Shown: positions 49,046 to 58,843 of the stretch, one piece after another
How the letters are laid out: each line of letters begins with the position of its first letter
How positions within the stretch are numbered: the first letter of the stretch is position 1
Assembly: GCA_037954325.1 (NCBI GenBank)
Contig: JBBMNZ010000035.1
Span: 3,204,501 to 3,268,500 of the forward strand
From: Fistularia commersonii
Taxonomy: Eukaryota; Chordata; Actinopteri; Syngnathiformes; Fistulariidae
Direction of reading: 5' to 3'
DNA length: 64,000 nt
The notes under the pieces: model-generated
Database searches by the model: none
What the model was told of the DNA's origin: nothing
The model's input: only the letters and a program-made list of their open reading frames with translations
Made by a program: the position numbers and the translations under genes

Positions 49046-52000
49046 GACAGTGGACGGTACACAGGTAGCGACCGTTAGCGTCCGTTAGCGTCGAGCCGAT
49101 GTACACACTATCATTTCGCCGTGGGAGACGCGGCCGACTTCCTTGAACATGCCGTCCGGCTGCTGCGCGTTCAGGATGAGGAACTTGACGGCGTCGCAGA
49201 TGACGTCATTCTGCACCGCCACCAGGTTGTTAGCCATGGCGAACACCTTGGCCACGTACGCCGTCAGCCTATATAAAGTCAAGACGTCAAACACGTTTCG
49301 CCCGGCATCGGAAATGAGGCATCAGGATGTCAGGCGGTGTGGATCTGCTCACCAGCTGCTGCTCTTGTGTTTGGCCCAGACGGCGAAGGAGCCATCTTTC
49401 TTCCGGTACGTCAGTTGATTTGCGTAGCCTGGATACAAGGCCACGTTCTCAAACAATGTTCTAGACGTGCCGCATTCGACCCCTTTCCCTTTCATTTTTG
49501 GCGCTCCCACCTTTCTTGATGTGCTGAATGGCTTCGTCGCGCTTCTGGAAGCCCACTTGCTCCCACTGGTTGGTCTTGTCGAGGTAGATGGCCGCGATGA
49601 CGGGCAGGGTCATGTGGATCATGTTCTGCTCGCCGCAGCCCGAGGGCTGGTAGATCAGGGTTCCCATGGCGGTGCCGCTGATGGCCTTTTCCACCAGGGC
49701 GCCAACTTGCTCTCTCCCTGTGCACCAATTCATTGGTAATGACACAGGTATTACATGAAATTGCGCCAATTCATTGGTTATTACAAAGGTATAACACGAA
49801 ATCCGCCGATTCATCGGTAATTACATAGGTACTACAGGACATTAGCCCAGAGGTGGGCAAACTACGGCCCGCGGGCCAATTTTGGCCCTCACGAGTTTCC
49901 AGTGCGGCCCGCGAGCTCTTTTTCTACCAATATCAGCAAAATTTTATCTTAGTCAATATTCATTATGCACTTTATTCTCATCATTAAAATATTATTAGCG
50001 GATTCAAAATGAATGAATTTAAAGTAAAAAAATTAATGTTTTTTTAATTTTAATGGTATGGTACAAAGCGAAAGTTTTGATTATTGCGGCCCGCTGTCTT
50101 AATATACTATGTCCATGCGGCCCGCGGATAAAAATGTTTGCCCACCTCTGCATTAGCCATTCATTGATAATTACATGGGTATTACATGAAATTGCACCAT
50201 TTATTGGTAATTACACTGGTATTACATAATTTCTCCTGCCTATTCCCCGGTCTACTGATAATAACCATATCATCTCACCTGTCACAGAGATATCTCTGCT
50301 GGTGGGGGTTTTAGGAATGACGTCCTTCTCCAAGATTCCACTGGTGAGGATCTCTTCCTGTTTACCAGCTGGAGACAGAAGCAGTGGTTTTCAAGTTGAA
50401 AAAGGAGGATTTTTTTCTTGGCTTTTTCCACCCGTGAACTCACCTACGCCTTTCTTTTCAGGGTCGAGGATGATGATCTTGGCGGATTTGACCAGCACGC
50501 CTGGAGGCTGGGGAACCCCGGAGACATGGAGTTCATCATATATTCATGTATTTAAAAAAGGTCACCTCTTCAACCTTCTGGACGGAGGGGGTCGTCTCAC
50601 CACCACCCGCAGCGTCCTGACGATGCCATCGTTGAGGGACGAGTCCTTGACGGCCGCTTTGACCTCGATGTTGTGCTGGCCGTTCTTCATGGGGATGATG
50701 ACGAAGGGCACCGAGCGCGTGGTCTGGGGCCCCACCTCCACCTCCTGACGGTATTTCCCGCGCTTGGAGGCCGAGCTGCACACGTCGGGCTTCTCGAGCA
50801 GGTCCACCCGCACCTGGGGGAAGGAGCGGGAGTGCGGTGGGCGGGGGTTCAAAATCTGCTTCCCGGGCTTTCCCCGGCGGGAGGCCTACCTTGATCTTAT
50901 CTGGGGTGTAGTTGTGCAGGATGGCCTTGATTTCCAGCTGCTCCCCGGCGACGGCGGAGTACGGGAGCTTGAGATCGATGAAGAACTCCTTCCGCACGAT
51001 GACCTCCAGCGGAGGGCCGACGCAGATCCCTGCGGCGAGGCCGGGGAGAATGAGACCATACCGATCGGGAAACGTTACCAGAGACGAGTCGGAGCCTCAC
51101 CGTTGGTTCTGGACAGGCTGATACCGGTGAACTGCCAGGTGGTGATGGAGTCTTGCAAGGGAATGTACATCTCCATGGCGGTCGAGTCACTGGAGGAAGA
51201 AAAAAAAAAGCGGCGATCGTTTTTTTTCCCGTTCGGCTCGCTGGGTACGCGTCGAGTCCCCGCAAGCGGTCTCACCAATTGGGCGTCTCTTTGGGGCACG
51301 CCGGAAGGTCGATGTCCGACCACAGCCAGCTCTCGGGGAACTGGGTGCGAGACACAATCTCGTTGCTGTCCATGTAGGAGTTGTCGTCGACCTCGCCTGA
51401 AAGAAAAAAAGTACGATTTTAGGGTTTTCTTTGGGGGGGGTGATGCGGCGCCACCCGCCCCTCTGCCCGTCCCTTACTGCGGGACAGCTTCAGGCTGTCC
51501 TGCTGCATCTCGGCCCGCTGGCTCGCAAGCTCGTTGCAGCAATGCAGGAAGGCGTCGATGCAGGCCTGGCCGTCGACGATGTACAGACTGCGCTCTGCGC
51601 AGGTGTAAGAGAGCGGCGTGCTCTTCATGCCGTCCACACAGCATTCCCGCTCCAGACCTTTCTTAAACTGATTCGCTGAAAAAGAGTTTAAAGAGTCGGC
51701 TCTTTTTGGGGGTATATGGGACGGAGAACCCGGAAAGAACCCGCGGGGATCCGGAAGTGACGTCTTACCCAAGCTGGACGTGACGTCTGCGATGGTGACG
51801 GCTCTTTTCCTCCGTCTGCTGGGTGCCGGACAAGTCAGGGCTGGGAAAGTTAGCAGAGAAGGGGATGGTGAGAAGATCACGCTCCCGCGGGTGGGTGTTT
51901 GTGTCGGCGAGCATGCTTGGATTCTGCAGAAGAGAGTGGACTACCTTGTCTGTAAGGGGTCCCGGAGGCACTGCTGGACTCGAACACCAGTCCGGCGTCA

Positions 52001-55000
52001 AAGAAGACGCCCATGCTGTCCTTCCCGCCGCCCGGGGTGCAGCCGGTATCGTACTTCTCCACAATGTCCCACACCTGACAAACACACACACACACACTAA
52101 GTTTTTCGTGTCCGAGAGACCGCTATAATAGTGCTGAAGAAGAAACCCGAGGACTCGCCTTCTTCTGGGTGAGGCGGTGCTTGTTGTTCAGGACGTAGAC
52201 GCCTTTGTCCACTGCCACCATGCCCACTTTGGCGCCGGGGTCTCCCGTCACCTTCAGGCCAAACCTCTTGCGGGGCTCGTAAGACGGGGCGGGCCTAGTG
52301 GACTCCAGCTTCAGCTGAGGGAGCAGAGGACCAGAACGGGTTCGGTTGCGCAACCAAAAAAAATAAAATAAATAAAAAGCAGTTTGGGTGCCAGGGGGTG
52401 GCTTACCGGACTCATGCAGGAGTCCTTGACATCCACCCAGATGGAGTCTGACACCACTTCAGTGGGGGACGGATGGTAGTAGGCGATGATACGGAAAGAT
52501 GGCAGCATCTCCTTGGTGACGGGAATGATCAGGGAAATCAGGACCTGGCCTCTGGTCCTGTACCGGTCATATTTCACCAGTTGTCCGCGGCTCATGATCT
52601 GCAGAGGCAGCGGGTCAGTCCTCACAGTCGCTAAAAAAGTGCTACAAAAATCCGAGATGGCAAGTCCACGGCAAGTCTCACCAGGTAGGTGATGTCGGTG
52701 TCCTGGCTTGGCTGCTTGTTCAAGTTCAGGTTGATTTTCAAGTTGTCGCCCTTCTCCAGCTCCGCGGTGTCCACGCCTGCAAAACACGGGGGTCAGACGA
52801 GTCAGCTGGCAACGCCGGAGTGAGGGGGGTCAGGTGGTCTTTCGCCATGTCGACCGTCTTACTGATGTGGATGAAGCTGTTGCTCTTGGTCTTGTAAGGG
52901 ATGGCTTGCATGGTGGCTGAAGCCTGACGTTCACGGGAAATGTCGGGACTGTCGGTACGCGCCTTTGGATAAAGGGACCCGGTGTTAAACACACACACAC
53001 ACACACACACACAAAGGACATGCTCGCCTCTGCGCCCGTATTTTTTGATATTTTGTACTGGGTATGCACGTGGTAGCGGTCGACTGTATTTGGCTGATTT
53101 CAAGTGGTTTTGCTGACGAAAAAAAAAACAAAAAAAAACGAAAACGGGATCTCACTGTGATTGACAGCGTGGAGGTTCCTGTGACCGTGTTGATGGTCAG
53201 CCTGGCCAAGCCGTTGGAGGCAGTGAGGCCGCGCACCGTCCCAGGATCCACCACCACGGCCACGCCCTGAGCTGGGGTTTCATCGGGGTTGTAGACCTCG
53301 ACCTGTCGTCGTCCGAGACACAACCTGTCAGTCGCTCGACTAACGCGTTATCATCCCGTTATCGGACATTTTGCATCGAAGGCAAACCGAAGCTGTTGCG
53401 ACGAATTGCCCTGTACTTACTGCCACGTCGAAGGACATCCCGGGCTTGAAGAATTTGGGCGTTTTGGTGAAGCGGATGGTGTATGGCGACTTGACGATCT
53501 GGATTCCCTTCACCTCCGCCTCCACCATTTCGCTGCCTGGTGAGAATAAGCCCCGCCCACACGGTCGGATTAGGAAGTGCTCAGTTTTCACCAACAAGAA
53601 GGAAGCTCCAAAGGCACTCTTTGAAGTTCGCAGATTTTGGTCGTTCCTTCGAACCCAATCTGGGTACTCGAAATGGAGTACTTTGGGACGACGGTATTCT
53701 AAAGGTTACGTCCCGACCCCCTCCCGACCCGAGCCCGCTGAGAGAGCGTTCTCACCGCTCTCCGTTAGCACGCTGACCGCGACGTAGATGTGCGACCCTT
53801 CCAGATCCCCGATGTTGCGGTTGGGGAAGGTATTCTGGATGTGCTCTCTCTTCAGCGTCACGGATCCGGCGCCCATCACGATCTAAAAAGGGGCAAGGGG
53901 TTGGGGGGTGGTTGTGAGGCCCGTGCATACGCTTGGGAGACACGTGCACGGATGGACATGTCCACTCACCGGAACCCTCTGGAGGGAAGAGGGGAGGCCT
54001 GTCTTCTGTCCGTCGATGATGACCCCGAACACGACGTAGGCCATCCCGTCCACATCCTCGCCAAAGAGATACCTATGACCACAGGTGAGCAGGTGAGCAG
54101 GACAGATGTTTCTTTGGCCGTTTGGGTGTTTGCGTAAAAAAAATAATAAGTCAAACGCACTTTGCGCTGATATCGACGGTGAGGGTCGGGCTGTCCACGT
54201 AGAAGAAGGAACTCTTGGGAGACAGCTTGACCTCAAAACTGGGCAGTACTGGAGAGGAAAACAAGCAAAACTGAGGTTGAAGTAGCTTTCGATCACAGAT
54301 TGGGTTCCCCGTTCTCTAAACGGTTCCCCGAGAACCCTCCGCTCCCGTCCAGGAGGGGACTCACCGTATTCTTTGACCTCGAACTCGGAGGTGAACTTGA
54401 TTTGCGGGTTGGTGTGGAACTTGGCCTCCAGCTGCCAAAGGCCAGGACTGCATGCACACACACACACACACACACAAACACAAAAAATGATAAAACTGAT
54501 ATGGGTACACATTTGAATATATCCATTTTCTGATGCTAACGTCATACCTCTGGATTAAGCTAGGCTAATGTTAGCAGCCCCGTTTCTTTTTTCTTTCTCT
54601 GTGTCCCGCAGCCTCAGGGGAGCACTCACCTGACGATCTCAGCGAGCTTAAAATCTCCGGAGTAGATCCCGGCCTTCGGGTAAACTGGATCGATCGGGAT
54701 CTTGATCCCCTCGGGCGTCTAAAGATCAACAATGCAAAACTGTGTGAGGCTACTCGCGAGCCTGTTTCCGACATTTTATCACACATTTATAAAGCACGAA
54801 AAGCAGTACCAGGACGTCGATGGTGATGGAAGTGTCTGCTTGGTAGTTCCTCTCCATGGGTTCCATGCGGGGCGTCACGGCAAACAACCTGTAATGGACT
54901 GAAATACAAGAAACGTCCCTCCGGATTAAATCGGGATGCGATGAAATCGGATTGAGATGTCGGGGGATGGGGGGTCCTGGAGAATCGGACTGACCTTTGC

Positions 55001-56075
55001 TGTCGGGGGTGTAGAGGGTCTTGTCGGTCTGGATGAAGATGTACCCAGACTGGAAGGAGACCAAGACCACTTTCTCCAGCAGCCGGTTTGGAAACTGGGC
55101 CTGCAGGTAGACATACTGCCTGCTGTTGGGATCCTTGCTGAAGCCTTCGGCGGGGATCTGAAATCAGGAGTGGACGTGTGGGGGTGCGGTTGGGTGGGGA
55201 GTTACTTGGAGACCCCCGGATCTGAACCAGAAGCCCTTCCTCACCGTGATCTGGCCCATGTTCTGGAAGTTGTTGTCGGTGTTGAGCGGCACGGACGTCG
55301 ACGACAGGCTCCTGGATTTGGTGGGGTGGTTCATCACGTTGATCTGCACCTGGATGGCGGCCCCACTGCAGTCTTGGCACTCCACGAAAATGTTCTCCGG
55401 CGCCCCGACACGCAGCAGGTTGGGGGCCACCATCACCTCCCTGAGGCGGGGGATATTCAAAGACGTCAATGAGTTAAGCTCCGATCTCGACAGGATATCG
55501 GAAAATCACGCGTAGGACAAAAGACAACCCGAAATAAAAGCTATTTAATCGTGGAAGAAATAAAAATAAATAAAAGAAAAAGTATCTTCATATTTTCCTG
55601 ATTTTTCTGTCTCTCCGAATTTCGTGGAAAATGGATTTTCAACCGATTTCACAATCCATAGTCCAGGATATTCAGGGCTGCCCCTCCTCCAGCAGAATTG
55701 GATTGTGCAAACCAATCAATTATCAATCAATGATCCCGATCAAGGTCGGGGAGGCGTTGTTACGAATTTCTTCAGAGGGAACATCAGGGGGCGGGGCTGC
55801 TCATTGGGTAAAAGATCAGGAAACTAGGTCAAATGAAATCCCTTCACAAAAACAGGGGGAATTTTTTTTTTTAATCTAAATTGAAAAAATATAAAATATG
55901 GCTGTTTTGGGTTCATGCTAGTAGAGTTTCAGGAGCATTCGGTGATCTTTAGAAGCAGTCCTGGGAGGGTTGCAAGGAGGTAAGGCAGGTCTACTCACAG
56001 CTGGGTTCCATCGGCCAGAGAAGATAAAGACGCGAAGGCCAGCGAGGCCAGTAACCACAATGGCGTGCCGCTCAT
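44747..56075 (-). CDS. c3: Complement component C3
   Basis: Forty-three exons (first 55999-56075, last 44747-44888) join without a frame break to 1659 aa. Exons downstream of the first: 55245-55440, 54995-55157, 54810-54898, 54630-54718, 54365-54447, 54161-54248, 53970-54072, 53756-53882, 53421-53536, 53156-53302, 52863-52962, 52682-52776, 52407-52598, 52159-52314, 51945-52074, 51769-51840, 51478-51675, 51276-51396, 51101-51189, 50890-51029, 50601-50813, 50444-50507, 50279-50368, 49511-49717, 49353-49428, 49109-49268, 48912-49007, 48667-48817, 48136-48221, 47972-48049, 47740-47895, 47582-47644, 46972-47053, 46840-46888, 46277-46367, 46088-46177, 45891-45993, 45700-45789, 45500-45592, 45315-45398, 44983-45127. 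Signal peptide MSGTPLWLLASLAFAS; beta chain of MG domains; furin site RRRKR (659-663); six-cysteine anaphylatoxin of 77 aa ending LKLSR (740); thioester GCGEQ (Cys1007, Gln1010) with the catalytic His1123 in VSHGEM; C-terminal C345C module. It is the secreted central opsonin of complement. Intron 15 appears to use a GC donor. Confidence 0.97.
47180..47550 (+). repeat. Dispersed repeat with long GAGAACATGGAGA minisatellite tail, c3 intron 33
   Basis: The head (gggcggggtcggctgcagcc, ...aggtcagctgtcaatcaccc) is followed by an array in which an 80-90-bp higher-order unit (ggagataatgcatt, caggagaacatgtacagaac, atggagatgttggagaa, ggaaaaccca) is repeated twice and partly a third time. Confidence 0.75.
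48390..48615 (+). repeat. Dispersed repeat copy in c3 intron 29
   Basis: Head gggcggggcttaacctgg, then ggactgcgggaagaagacct, followed by about ten irregular 15-18-bp units of the ggagaacatggagaaaac type to 48615. Confidence 0.75.
49728..50240. repeat. 40-bp minisatellite in c3 intron 24, interrupted by a MITE
   Basis: Five units of 40-41 bp of the form ccaattcattggtaattaca, tgggtattacatgaaattgc: three lie before 49848 and two after 50150. Units differ by several substitutions, so the array is not new. The first unit starts 11 bp from the acceptor side of exon 25. Confidence 0.85.
49848..50150. mobile_element. hAT-superfamily MITE with perfect TIRs and 8-bp target duplication
   Basis: A 303-bp non-coding element begins CAGAGGTGGGCAAAC and ends GTTTGCCCACCTCTG, perfect 15-bp inverted repeats. 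It is flanked on both sides by cattagcc (49840-49847 and 50151-50158), the 8-bp duplication diagnostic of hAT insertion. Subterminal CGGCCCGCGGGCC and GCGGCCCGC repeats and an AT-rich centre fit non-autonomous hAT/Charlie-type elements. It inserted between units 3 and 4 of the minisatellite. Confidence 0.9.
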
Positions 56076-57963
56076 CCTCCGCCCTGATCCCGGGTCAATG
56101 TGTGCGGCGCCTCGGACGCGCTCCCCGTTTTATCCCTTCCCTCGGCGCCCCTCCTCCTCACCTCTGTCAACATAGATGTGACACAAGCGTGATTTCCCGG
56201 CAGCCCGGGTTGAGAAACCTGATAACAAAACAAAACAAAACAAAACAAAACAGGAAAGAGAATTGGATGACAATTGTTAGACAATATTTCTAACTTATGC
56301 ATTTCATCACTTATATACTTAAAGTTGGATTTAATTCCAGGTTTTTGGTCAAATTGTTATTTATTTTCCTCTACTTTTACCCTTCCCCCCCCTTTGCTGC
56401 GCTGATCTTGTTGACTTGTGTATGTACACAAAAGTGTTGGGTAACTTGTCAACCTTTGGATTTCGGCAACTGGGAATTCCATCCAACGAGGCCACTGCAC
56501 CGGGTAAAATGAGAAAAAAGGAAAAAAAAAAAAAAACCCGCCGTTGTGTCAAAGTGGATTTCAAAATCCTTCAACCCCCCCCCCCCGAAATGTACTTTAC
56601 ACGTTAATATGACTACTTTACCAGAAGTACAATTGATTTACTTTCATCACAAAGGTATTAGCATCTCAGCTAGCATCTTAGCTCATGGATCTGCTTGAAT
56701 GTTTTTGCGTCCATCCACAGATCCATCCATCCATCCCGAATCTCAATGCCCCATCCGCTGCTTTCAACAAAACCTACCTTGTGTTTTGTCGAAGCCGCCG
56801 CCGTGGTCACCACCACCGCCGATTTTGGACTTCCACGCTCTCCTGCATCGACACGGACCTACAGGGCACCGGGGTCATCGTACGGGTTTGATTGACAGCT
56901 GGGTGACGACGATTCTGTGGGAATATATTCTGTATATATTTACTTACATTTAATTTATTATATCATTTCCGATTATTTTTAATACGGTTGTTTTGAGTCA
57001 TGAGGTTATATTTGTGTTTTTCTCTAAAAATGTAGAAAATAAAGATTTCTTTAAAAAATTTTAAATTAAAATTTATCTTTCATATTGATTTAAGATCTGC
57101 CCCTCCCCCCCAAACAACTAGATAGTGTTTTTCTGCGTGCGTGTGCGTGCTCACCCACTTTTTTAATTGAAACGCGTGTCCGTGCGTGTGCACGATTTTT
57201 TTTCTTCTGTTTGATCAGAGAATCTGAAAACTAAGAGCAGAACATTCCGGGATGATGAGACGCACAACTAATCATTAATCCGGATGATCGATCGGCGTCC
57301 CTCGTCCGACGGGGCGGAGCGAACCGGAAGTGCGTGTCCGTGCGTGTGCGAGACTTTGCGTGCGTGTGTGTGTGCGTGCGTGTGAGAGCGAGCGTCGATA
57401 CCGAAAGTCAAACCTTTGCAGGAATGCAGCCAGGAGGACGCGTCTGATTGGCCAAGGTGTCTCACGTGATCGGGCTCATTTCCATATGGACAGGTGAGCG
57501 AGCGCGAGGGAACCGCTTCCGTTTCGAGGCAGGCGACATCCGGCCGGACTCGGAAATTTTTATCTCTTCCACTCTTTCTTTCCACTGTTTTTTTTTTCTC
57601 TTTCCTTTTTTTTACTTACCGTTTTCTATTTTTCCGATTTTCCGCCACGGAGCGGATCACACGCGCCCCCGGAAGCGCCGCAACAGGTGAGTCGCCGTTT
57701 TTAATGAAAACTACTTCCGGTGGCCAGCGGTCGGAATGCACACCCGTGTGTGTAATAATGGAATTGTGTGATAATGTAATTACTGGTAATTTCATTTTAA
57801 TTTGGATTGTATATTAAATCTCTCTCTCACACACACTCACACACACATACACACCGCTGTGACGCTCACCTGTAAAACAGGTGTAGCAAGATGAACGGGA
57901 TTCCGCCACACGGACACACATCCGCCTGACAAAAAATAAGTCCGTCCATGGTTGCCACCCTCC

Positions 57964-57999
<36 letters not shown>

Positions 58000-58105
58000 A
58001 ACACACAAACATAAAAATATTGTGCGCCATTTTTTGTGTCCGCAGGTGCAAGTCTGGCATCCACTTCCGCACACACAGGTTTTCTTATCTCAATGGCTCA
58101 GTGCG

Positions 58106-58144
<39 letters not shown>

Positions 58145-58406
58145 ATACACCAGCTTTTTATTACATCAATGAAGGTTCTGCTTCCCGTTTCCAAACAATG
58201 GTTGATGGCGCAGATGGCAAACAGGCTGACCTTTGACCCTCAATGAAACAAAATGACTGGAGGTTTCACACACATGAGGATTGTTGTTCTTCTGCGCTCC
58301 CCCCCCCCCAGATGAACCCTGGAGTTTAAGAGTCCGCGTTCGTTGTCCGATCGGAAGCGGATGTGACACCCGACGCCCCCCTTTTCCTCCTCCTCTTCCT
58401 CCCACC
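56076..58406. other. c3 promoter and crb3 upstream region
   Basis: Minus-strand GGGATAAAAC (56127-56136) is a TATA-like box about 55 nt upstream of the c3 ATG. On the plus strand a GC-rich segment ending CGCAACAG|GTGAGTC (junction about 57686) and a small segment bounded by GTCCGCAG| (58045) and CACACACAG|GTTTTC (about 58078) look like untranslated crb3 exons, followed by an acceptor CCCCAG at about 58310. Two (CA)n tracts are at 57964-57998 and 58108-58140. Near 56700-56900 only a GCCGCCG-rich stretch is seen; it gave no gene. Confidence 0.45.
56127..56136 (-). promoter_or_regulatory. TATA-like element of c3
   Basis: GGGATAAAAC on the minus strand, the only TATA-like motif within 150 bp of the c3 start codon. 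Confidence 0.45.
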
Positions 58407-58631
58407 ATGGCGATCCTGCTGCTAACCCCGTCAGCGGCGTCGGCGTCGGCCCTCGCCGCGACCTCCGTGCTCGCCGTGGCTCTGCTGCTCCTCCTCTGTG
58501 TGATCGGGAAGAAGAGGAGGACAGAGGGGACGTACCGGCCCAGCGCCGAGGAGAAGAAGCAGGTACGGGCGCCGGCGCAAGACAAGCCCGCCCTTCCTCT
58601 CCCGCTGCCCAAAGAGGAGCGCCTCATATGA
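58407..58631 (+). CDS. crb3: Crumbs family polarity protein 3
   Basis: A 74-aa ORF in a strong start context (ccaccATGg). Residues 1-16 are a short serine/alanine-rich outside part, about 17-33 a hydrophobic segment (SVLAVALLLLLCVIG), then the cytosolic juxtamembrane FERM-binding motif KKRRTEGTYRPSAEEK and the C-terminal PDZ ligand ERLI. Both cytosolic motifs are hallmarks of CRB3, which binds PALS1 and PAR6 at the apical membrane and tight junction. There is no separate signal peptide or EGF module; CRB3 normally has a short ectodomain, but this one is shorter than in mammals, so an upstream coding exon could be missed. It lies next to dennd1c as in human. A CAG|GTACGG donor inside the ORF (58562/58563) matches the position where mammalian CRB3 splices to give another C-terminus. 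The ERLI form needs no splicing here. Confidence 0.88.
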   Translation: MAILLLTPSAASASALAATSVLAVALLLLLCVIGKKRRTEGTYRPSAEEKKQVRAPAQDKPALPLPLPKEERLI

Positions 58632-58753
58632 CCTTTGACCCCCCACCTCCAGAACTTTTTGTATTTATACCGCCTTATTTATACCACACTGCATCTGCAC
58701 CCTCTCCGGTGGTGAAGGACCGAAGACACGCACTTTAAGAAAGGCACCTGTTC

Positions 58754-58769
58754 TTTATTAGACAATAAA
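58754..58769. terminator. Back-to-back poly(A) signals of crb3 and dennd1c
   Basis: Minus-strand AATAAA (tttatt, 58754-58759) serves dennd1c, and plus-strand AATAAA (58764-58769) serves crb3; four bases separate them. Each signal is in the position expected for its gene (about 85 nt past the dennd1c stop and 130 nt past the crb3 stop). Confidence 0.75.
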
Positions 58770-58843
58770 CCTCCGACGTGCACGTCCAGCACTATGCCCC
58801 GCCTTCGTTATTTCAAATTCTTTTTTCAGGATGGTAAACGCCG

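Noticed and set aside
49728..50240. Regularly spaced 40-bp repeats, considered as a CRISPR-like array
   Set aside because: The units are directly adjacent with no unique spacers, lie in a vertebrate intron and are broken only by a MITE; it is a minisatellite.
50764..51666. 300-aa plus-strand ORF across c3 exons 18-22
   Set aside because: Antisense of the C3 exons; the cysteine- and arginine-rich product has no rec recognisable fold and crosses five C3 introns.
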